A DNA stretch of 35,859 nt from Oscillospiraceae bacterium (GTDB lineage: Bacteria; Bacillota; Clostridia; Oscillospirales; Acutalibacteraceae), in assembly GCA_009784445.1 (NCBI GenBank), contig WRBQ01000002.1:1-35859 (forward strand), read 5' to 3'. Below are positions 8,200 to 15,115 of the stretch, piece after piece. Position numbers and translations under genes: made by a program. The notes below the pieces were generated by a model. That model did no database searches. It saw only the letters and a list, made by a program, of their open reading frames with translations, and was not told the origin of the DNA. Within the stretch, counting starts at the first letter, position 1. Each line of letters opens with the position of its first letter.

Positions 8200-8795
8200 C
8201 GCAGCGCCGCCTCCTTTAAATGTAATGTTGCGTGCTGCACATCAGCAGCAGCAAACAGCCCGCCAGCCACAGCAAAGCCAGCCATGCCACAGCCGCGCAG
8301 TTCGTGGATATTCGTCCCGTCAATGCCGCCAATGGCCACCACGGGAATCGTCACAGTCCCGCAAATTTCGCGGAATAGCTCAAGCGGCATGCGCGTGGCA
8401 TCGTGCTTCGTTGCGCTGCCAAACACCGCGCCACTACCCAGGTAGTTTGCTCCGGCAGCCTGCGCAGCCAAGGCTTGCTCAAGCGTGCGCGCCGTTGCGC
8501 CGAGAATTTTGTTGCTACCCAGCACAGCCCGCGCGGCTCGCAAATCACCATCGCTCGGCCCAAGATGCACGCCGGCGGCGTCAACTTCCACGGCAAAATC
8601 CACCCGGTCGTTGATGATCAGCGGCACGTTGTGCTTGTCCGTCAAGTGCTTCACCTGCCGCGCAAGCAGCAAGAGTTCATCGTCGGGCAGGTTTTTTACA
8701 CGCAGTTGCAGCAGCGTAACACCACCCTGCAAGGCAGCCTGAGCCTTGGCCAAATCGCCATCAGAAATGGCATAAAGCAACAGGTTGTTTCTCAT
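8166..8795 (-). CDS. thiE: Thiamine phosphate synthase ThiE
   Basis: Joins HMP-diphosphate and thiazole phosphate to thiamine phosphate. TIM barrel of 209 residues with GVTLLQLR, the substrate-binding IINDRVD, GVHLGPSDG, GSGAVFGSATK and VVAIGGID, all typical of ThiE. The start is ATG 8795, which overlaps the dapB stop as ATGA; a longer frame upstream would lie wholly inside dapB and is not credible. This overlap physically couples thiamine synthesis to the diaminopimelate genes. Confidence 0.95.
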   Translation of the reverse strand: MRNNLLLYAISDGDLAKAQAALQGGVTLLQLRVKNLPDDELLLLARQVKHLTDKHNVPLIINDRVDFAVEVDAAGVHLGPSDGDLRAARAVLGSNKILGATARTLEQALAAQAAGANYLGSGAVFGSATKHDATRMPLELFREICGTVTIPVVAIGGIDGTNIHELRGCGMAGFAVAGGLFAAADVQHATLHLKEAALRCISPQSKMFC

Positions 8796-9559
8796 TCGCA
8801 GCACGGGTTCACAATGTCGTTCATCGTGTAGCGCCCCGGTTGCTTGCTGGCCATGAACCGCGCGGCACTGATGCACCCGGCAGCAAAAATCGCCTTGCTG
8901 TGCGCCTTGTGCGTGAGTTCGACCACTTCGTCAAAGCCCGCAAACAGCACCGTGTGCTCGCCGGTGATGGTACCGCCGCGAATGGCATGCATGCCGATTT
9001 CTTCGCGCGGGCGCACTTCACGGCGTGATTCACGCTCGTGCACCAGTTCACGCGGGCTATCCAAGCCCTTATTCACCGCATCAGCTAAAATGAAGGCCGT
9101 GCCGCTGGGCGCATCAAGTTTTTGGTTGTGGTGCGCCTCAATAATCTCAATGTCGAATGCCTCGCCCAGCACTTGTGCGGCTTGGCGAGCTAATTCCTTC
9201 AGCAGGTGAATGCCCAGCGACATGTTGCCGCTTTGCAGCACGGGGATGTGCTTTGCAGCGTCGTCAAGCACAGCCAATTCTTCGGCCGTGTAGCCCGTAG
9301 TGGCAATCACCGCGGGAATCTTCTTGGCCACAGCGTAGTCTAACAGCGCCGGCAGTGCGCACGGCAGTGAGCAATCGACAATCACATCGGCCTGCACGGT
9401 CACCAGCGCCGGGCTTGCAAACACGGGGAACGCAACAGATTTTGCAGGCGCACAAGGGTCAATGCCCGCCACAATTTGCACATCGTCGCGGGTTTCGGCG
9501 TAGTCAATCACGGCGCGGCTCAGGCGGCCGTTGCAGCCGCTCAATAAAATATTCAGCAT
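8792..9559 (-). CDS. dapB: 4-hydroxy-tetrahydrodipicolinate reductase DapB
   Basis: Second committed enzyme of the diaminopimelate/lysine pathway. The N-terminal nucleotide-binding motif is GCNGRLSRAV; the catalytic and substrate loop is EAHHNQKLDAPSGTA; GMHAIRGG follows. 255 residues, usual length. The start has GGAGA at good spacing. A GTAGGGG palindrome (9582-9605) occupies the short gap between dapB and dapA. Confidence 0.97.
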   Translation of the reverse strand: MLNILLSGCNGRLSRAVIDYAETRDDVQIVAGIDPCAPAKSVAFPVFASPALVTVQADVIVDCSLPCALPALLDYAVAKKIPAVIATTGYTAEELAVLDDAAKHIPVLQSGNMSLGIHLLKELARQAAQVLGEAFDIEIIEAHHNQKLDAPSGTAFILADAVNKGLDSPRELVHERESRREVRPREEIGMHAIRGGTITGEHTVLFAGFDEVVELTHKAHSKAIFAAGCISAARFMASKQPGRYTMNDIVNPCCE

Positions 9560-9581
9560 GATATTTTCTCCATAGATAACA

Positions 9582-9605
9582 GTAGGGGCGGCGATTACGC
9601 CGCCC
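9582..9605. repeat. Dispersed palindrome, copy 1
   Basis: GTAGG followed by an 8-bp perfect inverted repeat, GGGCGGCG / CGCCGCCC around ATTA. It is one of at least seven related elements in this window and lies between dapB and dapA in the 51-bp gap. As RNA it would form a hairpin within the operon transcript. Confidence 0.85.
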
Positions 9606-9610
9606 GGATT

Positions 9611-10489
9611 TTAGATTAAGCCATGTTTTTTCAGCGTCGCCCGCACTTTTTCGCGCCCGGCTGCGCTAATTTCGCACAGCGGCATGCGGCACGGGCCCAC
9701 ATTCAGGCCCATCAGATTCATCGCTTCTTTCACGGGAATGGGGTTCACATCGCAAAACAGATCGTTGCACAAATCCAGATACTTATATTGCGCTGCGGCA
9801 ATGTCGGCTTGGCTGCCAGCGCTCACAATTTCTTTGCACAGCTTCGGTGCACAGTTGCTCAGCACCGAAATCACGCCCTTGCCGCCTAAGCCCATCAGTG
9901 CGGCAATTTGGTCGTCGTTGCCGCTGTATAAGTCAAGGTTGCCCTCGCACAGCGCCATGGTTTTGGCAATGGCACTCACATCGCCGCTGGCTTCTTTCGT
10001 TGCCACGATGTTGGGATGCTTGCACAACTCGGCATAGGTTTCCGGTGCAATGCTCATGCCTGTGCGTGACGGCACGTTGTACAGAATCATCGGCAGGTCA
10101 ACATTGTCTGCAACCACCAAAAAGTGTTTGATGAGACCGGCTTGCGAAGTCTTGTTGTAGTACGGCGTCACTTGCAGCAGCGCATCGGCGCCCACTGCGG
10201 CCGCATCTTGCGAAAGTTGCAGGGAGTAAGCCGTGTCGTTGCTGCCTGTGCCTGCAATCACTGGCACGCGGCCAGCGGTTTTTTCCACCGCCGTGCGAAT
10301 GCAAGCCACGTGTTCGTCGTGGTCAAGCGTGCTGGCTTCGCCGGTGGTGCCGCAGATGATGATGGCGTCGGTGCCGCTATCAATCTGCCAGTCAATCAGC
10401 TCGCCGAGTTTATCATAGTTCACGGTAAAATCGTCGTTGAACGGGGTAACAATCGCCACGCCCGCACCGGTAAAAATCGTTTTTTTCAT
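9611..10489 (-). CDS. dapA: 4-hydroxy-tetrahydrodipicolinate synthase DapA
   Basis: Condenses pyruvate with aspartate semialdehyde. 292 residues; the Schiff-base lysine is Lys165 (IVATKEASGD), the catalytic tyrosine is Tyr137 (LYNVPSRTG), and GTTGEAS binds pyruvate. I start at ATG 10489 after GGAGAGTTTCC; the longer frame lacks a ribosome site. Product flows to DapB, encoded just downstream. Confidence 0.97.
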   Translation of the reverse strand: MKKTIFTGAGVAIVTPFNDDFTVNYDKLGELIDWQIDSGTDAIIICGTTGEASTLDHDEHVACIRTAVEKTAGRVPVIAGTGSNDTAYSLQLSQDAAAVGADALLQVTPYYNKTSQAGLIKHFLVVADNVDLPMILYNVPSRTGMSIAPETYAELCKHPNIVATKEASGDVSAIAKTMALCEGNLDLYSGNDDQIAALMGLGGKGVISVLSNCAPKLCKEIVSAGSQADIAAAQYKYLDLCNDLFCDVNPIPVKEAMNLMGLNVGPCRMPLCEISAAGREKVRATLKKHGLI

Positions 10490-10511
10490 GGAAACTCTCC
10501 TCAATTGAAAT

Positions 10512-10537
10512 GTAGGGCGGATGCTAATCCGCCCGGG
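10512..10537. repeat. Dispersed palindrome, copy 2
   Basis: GTA, then an 8-bp perfect inverted repeat GGGCGGAT / ATCCGCCC around GCTA, then GGG. It lies in the gap between dapA and asd, touching the asd stop codon. Confidence 0.85.
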
Positions 10538-10539
10538 TG

Positions 10540-11610
10540 TTAGCCCTCAAAATAACCCTGCTGACACAGCAGCTCAGCCATCAGCACTGCACCACCGGCT
10601 GCACCGCGCAGCGTGTTGTGGCTCAGGCAAATGAACTTGTAGTCATACTGCGCGTCCTCACGCAGTCGCCCAACCGAAATCGCCATGCCGCCTTCAAGGT
10701 CGCGGCACAGGCGGGTTTGGGGCATGTTGTCTTCAGTGAAATAGTGCAAGAATTGCTTCGGTGCGCTGGGTAGATCAGCAGCAGGGTAGTTCGCCCATGT
10801 GTTTAGAATTTCTTCTTTGCTGGGCTTTTTGCCCGCAGCAAAGCGCACAAACACGGCAGCCATGTGGCCATCGCTTGCGGGCACGCGAATGCACTGCGCC
10901 GTAAAGCGCGGCAGGGTAGCATTCTCAATGCCGGTGGGCGTCACTGTGCCATAAATCTTCAGCGGCTCTTGTTCGCTTTTTTCTTCTTCGCCGCCGATGT
11001 AGGGGATGACATTATCCACCATCTCCGGCCAAGTCTCGAAGGTCTTTCCGGCGCCGCTGATGGCTTGGTAGGTGCACACGGTCACATCTTGCACATCGGC
11101 AAGGGGAAACAGCGCGGGCACATAGCTTTGCAGCGAGCAATTGCTTTTCACCGCCACGAATCCGCGTTGTGTCCCCAAGCGTTTTCGTTGCGCGGCAATC
11201 ACTTCACTATGGTTGGCGTTTAGCTCCGGAATAATCATCGGCACGTCAGCAGTGCCGCGGTGCGCAGAGTTATTGCTCACCACCGGGCACTCGGCCATGG
11301 CGTAGGCATCTTCAAGCGCCTTTGTTTCGGCTTTGCTAATGTCCACCGCGCAAAATACAAAGTCCACCTGCGCGGTCACGGCTTGCACGTCAAAGGCATC
11401 ATAGACCATCAAATCTTTTAGGTTTTCTGGGCAGGAGCTGCCATCAATCTGCCAACGATCTGCCATCAACTCGCCGTAGGTCTTACCTGCAGAGCGCGCA
11501 CTGGCGGCCAGTGCTGTGACTTTAAACCACGGATGATCAGCCAGCAGCAGTGCAAAACGTTGCCCCACCATGCCGGTTGCGCCCAAAATTCCAACGCGAT
11601 ATTGTTTCAT
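10540..11610 (-). CDS. asd: Aspartate-semialdehyde dehydrogenase (archaeal/fungal-like type)
   Basis: Reduces aspartyl phosphate to aspartate semialdehyde, the feedstock of DapA. NADP-binding GATGMVGQRF at residues 10-19, catalytic Cys158 in VKSNCSLQSY, catalytic His249 in VPASDGHM. 356 residues; length and the SNCSLQ signature match the archaeal/fungal-like subfamily rather than the E. coli Asd type. The start at ATG 11610 follows AAGGAG; the longer frame runs into the promoter. First gene of the minus-strand dap-thi run. Confidence 0.95.
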   Translation of the reverse strand: MKQYRVGILGATGMVGQRFALLLADHPWFKVTALAASARSAGKTYGELMADRWQIDGSSCPENLKDLMVYDAFDVQAVTAQVDFVFCAVDISKAETKALEDAYAMAECPVVSNNSAHRGTADVPMIIPELNANHSEVIAAQRKRLGTQRGFVAVKSNCSLQSYVPALFPLADVQDVTVCTYQAISGAGKTFETWPEMVDNVIPYIGGEEEKSEQEPLKIYGTVTPTGIENATLPRFTAQCIRVPASDGHMAAVFVRFAAGKKPSKEEILNTWANYPAADLPSAPKQFLHYFTEDNMPQTRLCRDLEGGMAISVGRLREDAQYDYKFICLSHNTLRGAAGGAVLMAELLCQQGYFEG

Positions 11611-11624
11611 GTGAAAAATTCTCC

Positions 11625-11653
11625 TTGCTTTTTTGCGTGATATCAATTATAAT
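11625..11653 (+). promoter_or_regulatory. Sigma-A promoter of the 2TM-GH13-GNAT run
   Basis: TTGCTT (11625-11630), a 17-bp spacer and TATAAT (11648-11653). The -35 box lies within the ribosome-site region of asd on the other strand, so the two divergent transcripts overlap at their 5' ends. Confidence 0.65.
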
Positions 11654-11657
11654 CTAT

Positions 11658-11687
11658 ATTATAACATACTATGACGCCACACGTCAA
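11658..11687 (-). promoter_or_regulatory. Sigma-A promoter of the asd-dap-thi run
   Basis: TTGACG (11682-11687 on the minus strand), an 18-bp spacer and TATAAT (11658-11663). It overlaps closely with an opposing promoter at 11625-11653. I see neither a TPP riboswitch nor a lysine riboswitch in the roughly 45-nt leader, which is too short for either. Confidence 0.75.
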
Positions 11688-11749
11688 GTAAGAATTAAAG
11701 GAGATTTTTTATGTAAGAGCCAACCCCACGCTTCACCGACGAAGAATTG

Positions 11750-12034
11750 ATGAAACAAGCCAAAGCAAATGTGCAGCGCAAAAAGGAATTCAAAATTCAC
11801 TTGGCGGTTTATTTGGCAGTTAACGCATTTTTGGTGGGCATCTTTTTTGTCACAAGCCGCAATGCCTTCCACGCCTATTTCTGGCCCATGTGGCCGATGC
11901 TGGGCTGGGGGCTAGGTGTCGCCATCCACGGCGCGGTGGTTTATCTTGGCGGCAACAGCGCCAAAGAAGCTGACCATGTGCGCAAAGAATACCAAAAGCT
12001 CAAAGACGCGCAAGGCAAACACGACAATCAATAG
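11750..12034 (+). CDS. 2TM-domain protein with a stop at codon 2 of its natural start
   Basis: A small membrane protein with two helices (HLAVYLAVNAFLVGIFFV and WPMLGWGLGVAIHGAVVYL) after a basic amphipathic start, and a charged tail; this is the pattern of the 2TM domain family, whose role is unknown. The ribosome site AAAGGAGAT (11697-11705) precedes ATG 11711, but the next codon is TAA (11714-11716). The frame then continues in register with acceptable protein (EPTPRFTDEEL) into the domain. So either codon 2 has mutated to stop and translation restarts at TTG 11747/ATG 11750, where I see no good ribosome site, or AUG-UAA is a regulatory start-stop element. First gene of a run with the GH13 enzyme and a GNAT. 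Confidence 0.75.
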   Translation: MKQAKANVQRKKEFKIHLAVYLAVNAFLVGIFFVTSRNAFHAYFWPMWPMLGWGLGVAIHGAVVYLGGNSAKEADHVRKEYQKLKDAQGKHDNQ

Positions 12035-12054
12035 TTAACAGGGGAGGATTTTTG

Positions 12055-13683
12055 ATGAAAACCAACTACGAACAATGGGCAGTCTATCAAATCTGGCCGC
12101 GCAGTTTTGCTGACGGCAACGGCGACGGCATTGGCGATTTGCACGGCGTGCTGGCCAAGCTCGACTACCTCAAGTGGCTGGGCATTGACGCCATTTGGTT
12201 TTCGCCGCTGTATCCCAGCCCCAACGCCGACTACGGCTACGACTGCGCCGACTACAAGAACATCAATCCCGAATACGGCGACCTAGAGCTATTCAAGCAG
12301 GTCATCGACGAAGCCCACAAGCGCAACATCAAAATCATCATCGACCTTGTGCTCAATCACACCAGCGATCAACACGAGTGGTTCAAGCAATCGAAGATAC
12401 CGGGCAGCAAGTACCATGACTATTACATCTGGCGCAAAGGCAAGGGCAAAGACGGCAAAAAGCCCCCGAATAACTGGCTTTCGATGTTCGAGGGCGGCGC
12501 GTGGGAGTACAACGAAGACTTGGGCGAGCACTATCTGCACGTGTTTGCCAAAGGCCAGCCCGACCTCAACATGGCCAACCCTGCTGTGCGTGAGGAAGTC
12601 AAAGATATCATGCGCTTTTGGCTGGACATGGGTGTAGACGGCTTCCGCGAGGATGTCATCACCTACATCGCCAAGCGCGAGGGCCTGCCCAATGGCTTTC
12701 CGCTGCCCATCGCCACCGGCTGCAAGCACTACACCAGCCTGCCCAAAGTCAAAGACTACCTGCGCGAATTCAAGCATGACGTGCTTGACAAGTATAATGC
12801 CTTTACAGTAGGCGAGGCACCCATGATGACCACCAAAGTCGCCAAAGATTACATCACCGGCGATGACCATGTCCTTGATGTCATGTTCCACTTTCAACAT
12901 ATGGAAGCCGACTGCATCATGAACGACTGGGTGGCCACGCCGTTTCGTTTGGGCAAGCTCAAGCGAGTCTTCAAGCACTGGCAGCGTGAGCTGCATGGCC
13001 AAGCCTTTAACGCAAACTATATGGAAAACCACGACCATCCGCGCGTGGTGGACAAATACGGCTCGCGCAAATATCGCGTGCAAAGCGCAAAAATGCTCGC
13101 CGCGCTGTACATTTTGCAAAGCGGCATGCCCTTCATCTACCAAGGCCAAGAAAACGGTATGACGAACATCGAGCTGCAACGCCTCGATCAATTTAAAGAT
13201 GTCGTGACCTTCAATAACTATAATCTGGCGAAAAAGTTCGGGCTCAGCGAGAAATTCTTCGTCAAGTATGCAAATCGTCGCAGCCGTGAGAATTCCCGCA
13301 CGCCCATGCAGTGGACCGCCGAAAAAGACGCCGGCTGGGCAACGCCCTGGTTCCCTGTCAACGAAAATTGCAGCGAAATCAATGTTGCCGCCGCTGAGGC
13401 TGACCCCAACTCCATCTTGCACTGGTATCGTGCGCTACTGAAGTTTCGCAAAGAGAACCCCGTGGCCATCTACGGCAAGTATACACCACTGCGTGCTGGC
13501 CGCAAAGTTTTTGCCTACGAAAGTGAGCACGAGGGCAAACGCCTAGTATTCGTGGGCAGCTTTAGCGACAAGCCCAAAGCCTTTACACCCCCGGCAGGCG
13601 GCGAACTCGTCTTCTGCAACTACAACACCGTGCAACAAAAATTACAACCTTGGGAGTGTAGAGTTTATGTCATGGAAAATTAG
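12055..13683 (+). CDS. GH13 alpha-glucosidase (oligo-1,6-glucosidase type)
   Basis: A cytoplasmic glycoside hydrolase of 542 residues, without signal peptide, that should release glucose from short alpha-glucosides. The GH13 regions are in order: IIIDLVLNHTSD (residues 95-105), nucleophile Asp200 in DGFREDVI, acid/base Glu254 in TVGEAP, and Asp327 in ENHDHPR. The full (beta/alpha)8 barrel and C-terminal beta domain are present. The sequence resembles oligo-1,6-glucosidase, trehalose-6-phosphate hydrolase and sucrose-isomerase-like enzymes; I cannot separate these by eye. The start is ATG 12055 after GGGGAGGA. No sugar transporter or regulator adjoins it. Confidence 0.92.
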   Translation: MKTNYEQWAVYQIWPRSFADGNGDGIGDLHGVLAKLDYLKWLGIDAIWFSPLYPSPNADYGYDCADYKNINPEYGDLELFKQVIDEAHKRNIKIIIDLVLNHTSDQHEWFKQSKIPGSKYHDYYIWRKGKGKDGKKPPNNWLSMFEGGAWEYNEDLGEHYLHVFAKGQPDLNMANPAVREEVKDIMRFWLDMGVDGFREDVITYIAKREGLPNGFPLPIATGCKHYTSLPKVKDYLREFKHDVLDKYNAFTVGEAPMMTTKVAKDYITGDDHVLDVMFHFQHMEADCIMNDWVATPFRLGKLKRVFKHWQRELHGQAFNANYMENHDHPRVVDKYGSRKYRVQSAKMLAALYILQSGMPFIYQGQENGMTNIELQRLDQFKDVVTFNNYNLAKKFGLSEKFFVKYANRRSRENSRTPMQWTAEKDAGWATPWFPVNENCSEINVAAAEADPNSILHWYRALLKFRKENPVAIYGKYTPLRAGRKVFAYESEHEGKRLVFVGSFSDKPKAFTPPAGGELVFCNYNTVQQKLQPWECRVYVMEN

Positions 13684-14137
13684 ACCGGCCAAAGCCGAAG
13701 ATTACCACGCCGTGGCCCGCGTGCAGCAGCAAGTTGCGCAGCTGCATCACAACTGGCGGCCGGATGTCTACTGCCCAGCAAAGCAGTACGACAAAACCCG
13801 CTACGAAGAACTTCTCGTCAACCCCGACACTCCTATTTTCGTTGCTGAACAGGATGGGCAAGTGCAGGGCTATGCGATGCTGCGGGTGATCACCCCGCAA
13901 AACCCAGTGATGGTGCAGCGCAGTTACGCGCATGTCGAGGACCTATGCGTGGATGAAACATGCCGTAAGCAAGGCGTGGGCGAGGCACTCATGCGCGCTG
14001 TGGAGGATTTTGCACGCCAGCGCAAGCTTGACGCCATTGAGCTGGGCGTGTGGGAATGCAACAAAGCCGCCCGTAAATTTTACGAGCGGCTGGGTTATAC
14101 CACGCAACGGCGCGGACTTGAAATTAAAATTAGCTGA
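13667..14137 (+). CDS. GNAT-family N-acetyltransferase
   Basis: 156 residues with the acetyl-CoA loop RKQGVGEALM after the VEDLCVDE strand, and the C-terminal NKAARKFYERLGY segment typical of GNAT enzymes. The substrate is unknown. The start lies 17 bp inside the GH13 gene with GGGAG at good spacing, so it is coupled to it. Its last 8 bp overlap the end of the convergent microprotein ORF at 14130. Confidence 0.9.
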   Translation: MSWKIRPAKAEDYHAVARVQQQVAQLHHNWRPDVYCPAKQYDKTRYEELLVNPDTPIFVAEQDGQVQGYAMLRVITPQNPVMVQRSYAHVEDLCVDETCRKQGVGEALMRAVEDFARQRKLDAIELGVWECNKAARKFYERLGYTTQRRGLEIKIS

Positions 14138-14240
14138 AAAAGCCAATTGCTAGCAGAATCAATGCAACCGGCACTGCCCACGAAGCAAGAACGCCCGCGG
14201 CCCAAAGTGTTAAGTCGGTAATAGTCATTAAGAAGCCCAT
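14130..14240 (-). CDS. Array microprotein 6 (36 residues, one membrane helix)
   Basis: Last ORF of the tiny-gene array. It begins MGFLMTITDLTLWAAG and ends ALILLAIGFFS; the only charged residue is Asp9. One long hydrophobic stretch with two internal tryptophans and a proline. Ribosome site AAAGGAAA at good spacing. The gap from microprotein 5 is 24 nt, and its end overlaps the convergent GNAT gene by 8 bp. No clear similarity to the A or B types of the array. Confidence 0.65.
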   Translation of the reverse strand: MGFLMTITDLTLWAAGVLASWAVPVALILLAIGFFS

Positions 14241-14264
14241 GAGATTTTCCTTTCACAAAAAAAT

Positions 14265-14363
14265 TTAGTTAAATGCCCAGCGAGCCAAAGTAATCAGCAA
14301 CGAGATGATTGCGGCGATAATGAGAACACCGCTACCAAGCATCCAAAGTTCATTCAGCAGCAT
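14265..14363 (-). CDS. Array microprotein 5, type B (32 residues)
   Basis: Begins MLLNELWMLGSGVLIIAA and ends SLLITLARWAFN. It aligns without gaps to microprotein 3 (shared start ML, a central I-A-I, then LLI and a terminal WAF), so the two are paralogues. One membrane helix; one Glu, one Arg. It has the best ribosome site after that of the first ORF, AAGGAGAT, which argues strongly that it is translated. Confidence 0.75.
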   Translation of the reverse strand: MLLNELWMLGSGVLIIAAIISLLITLARWAFN

Positions 14364-14399
14364 AAGTAGGATCTCCTTCCTAAGTCAAAATCAAACAAA

Positions 14400-14425
14400 G
14401 CCCCCCTCGCCCTCGCGCAGGGGGC
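14400..14425 (-). terminator. Hairpin between array microproteins 4 and 5
   Basis: GCCCCC and GGGGGC arms around a GC-rich loop, followed on the minus strand by TTTGTTTGATTTT. Standing in the only large gap of the array (73 nt), it could act as a partial terminator that lowers expression of ORFs 5 and 6, or as a processing/stability hairpin. No new promoter was found downstream of it. Confidence 0.6.
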
Positions 14426-14436
14426 GCATGGTTCAG

Positions 14437-14550
14437 TTAAAATACATAGCGATTCAGCAGGCCAATCACGCCCAAAATAGGCAGAGCAAGGGTCGCAATG
14501 CCCAGTAGCACGCCGCCGACACTAACCAACAATCCAGTAATGGCTTCCAT
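14437..14550 (-). CDS. Array microprotein 4, type A (37 residues)
   Basis: Begins MEAITGLLVSVGGVLLG and ends LGVIGLLNRYVF. It shares with microprotein 2 the ME start, a glycine-rich helix and the LL-x-R-aromatic end, so the two are paralogues. A single hydrophobic helix with a negative residue at the start and an arginine near the end. Ribosome site AAAGGAAC. The hairpin at 14400-14425 follows. Confidence 0.72.
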   Translation of the reverse strand: MEAITGLLVSVGGVLLGIATLALPILGVIGLLNRYVF

Positions 14551-14579
14551 AAATGAAGTTCCTTTCTTTAAATAGATGG

Positions 14580-14675
14580 TTAAAAGAATGCCCAATTCAC
14601 TACACTAATGAGCAAATAAACAATCGCTGTAATCATCACGACTGCGGCAGCCAAAGAAAAAAGTTGCGATAACAT
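14580..14675 (-). CDS. Array microprotein 3, type B (31 residues)
   Basis: Begins MLSQLFSLAAAVVMITAIV and ends LLISVVNWAFF. No charged residue at all; a single membrane helix. Paralogous to microprotein 5. Ribosome site AAAGGAAA; gap of 29 nt on either side. Confidence 0.72.
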   Translation of the reverse strand: MLSQLFSLAAAVVMITAIVYLLISVVNWAFF

Positions 14676-14704
14676 GGCTAATTTCCTTTCGTTTTGTCAG
14701 TAAT

Positions 14705-14800
14705 CTAGCTAAGCACGCCAAAGCGATACAGCAGACCCATTACACCAATCGTGCTGGCAATAGCGCCAAGCATTGCACCAACAAGAGCCAAAATTTCCAT
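14705..14800 (-). CDS. Array microprotein 2, type A (31 residues)
   Basis: Begins MEILALVGAMLGAIAST and ends GLLYRFGVLS. Glycine- and alanine-rich helix with small-residue spacing (G-x3-G-like) that would favour tight helix packing; one Glu at the start, one Arg near the end. Paralogous to microprotein 4. Ribosome site AAAGGAGA. Confidence 0.75.
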   Translation of the reverse strand: MEILALVGAMLGAIASTIGVMGLLYRFGVLS

Positions 14801-14844
14801 AGTAATTCTCCTTTTCTGTCAAGTAAGTTTCGGTTTGCGGTTGA

Positions 14845-14928
14845 TTAGGACATCATCACAGAAACGCCCAAAATCGACAAGAGTACCCCTACCACGAGGA
14901 ACGCAAGTGAGCTAAAAATGCTAGGCAT
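14845..14928 (-). CDS. Array microprotein 1 (27 residues)
   Basis: First ORF of the array, directly behind the promoter. It begins MPSIFSSLAFLVVGVLLS and ends with ILGVSVMMS; uncharged, a single membrane helix. Perfect ribosome site AAGGAGGT (14936-14943) with 7-nt spacing to the ATG, and a leader of about 25 nt. These are the best possible translation signals in the window. Confidence 0.78.
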   Translation of the reverse strand: MPSIFSSLAFLVVGVLLSILGVSVMMS

Positions 14929-14958
14929 ACGCTGCACCTCCTTCAAATTGATGCTACA

Positions 14959-14987
14959 AGTATATCACAAATTGTCCACTTTGTCAA
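14959..14987 (-). promoter_or_regulatory. Near-consensus sigma-A promoter of the microprotein array
   Basis: TTGACA (14982-14987 on the minus strand), exactly 17 bp, then TATACT (14959-14964). One of the strongest promoters of the window; it fires away from the purO promoter at 15049-15077. Confidence 0.85.
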
Positions 14988-15048
14988 GCATAGAAATTTA
15001 CATTTATGCATTGTTGCATGACAAAATTTGCGTATTTATGAAAAACAC

Positions 15049-15077
15049 TTGACATCTTGCGCAGTATATTGTAAAAT
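15049..15077 (+). promoter_or_regulatory. Sigma-A promoter of purO
   Basis: TTGACA (15049-15054), a 17-bp spacer and TAAAAT (15072-15077). Divergent from the microprotein-array promoter, with about 60 bp between the two -35 boxes, room for a shared operator. Confidence 0.8.
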
Positions 15078-15115
15078 AGTAGCATATTAAATCGCGAAGG
15101 AGTGTGCTTTATCGC

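Noticed and set aside
11611-11700. TPP or lysine riboswitch before asd
   Set aside because: Leader is about 45 nt and lacks the conserved TPP core (CUGAGA, ACCUGAUCUGG); none seen before thiE either.
12289-13422. 377-codon open frame opposite the GH13 gene
   Set aside because: Shadow of a gene whose catalytic motifs are complete on the plus strand.
14130-14928. Leaderless multi-peptide bacteriocin (aureocin A70-like) or phenol-soluble modulins
   Set aside because: The size and tandem layout fit, but the peptides carry almost no lysine or arginine and no immunity or export gene adjoins; kept as unknown membrane microproteins.
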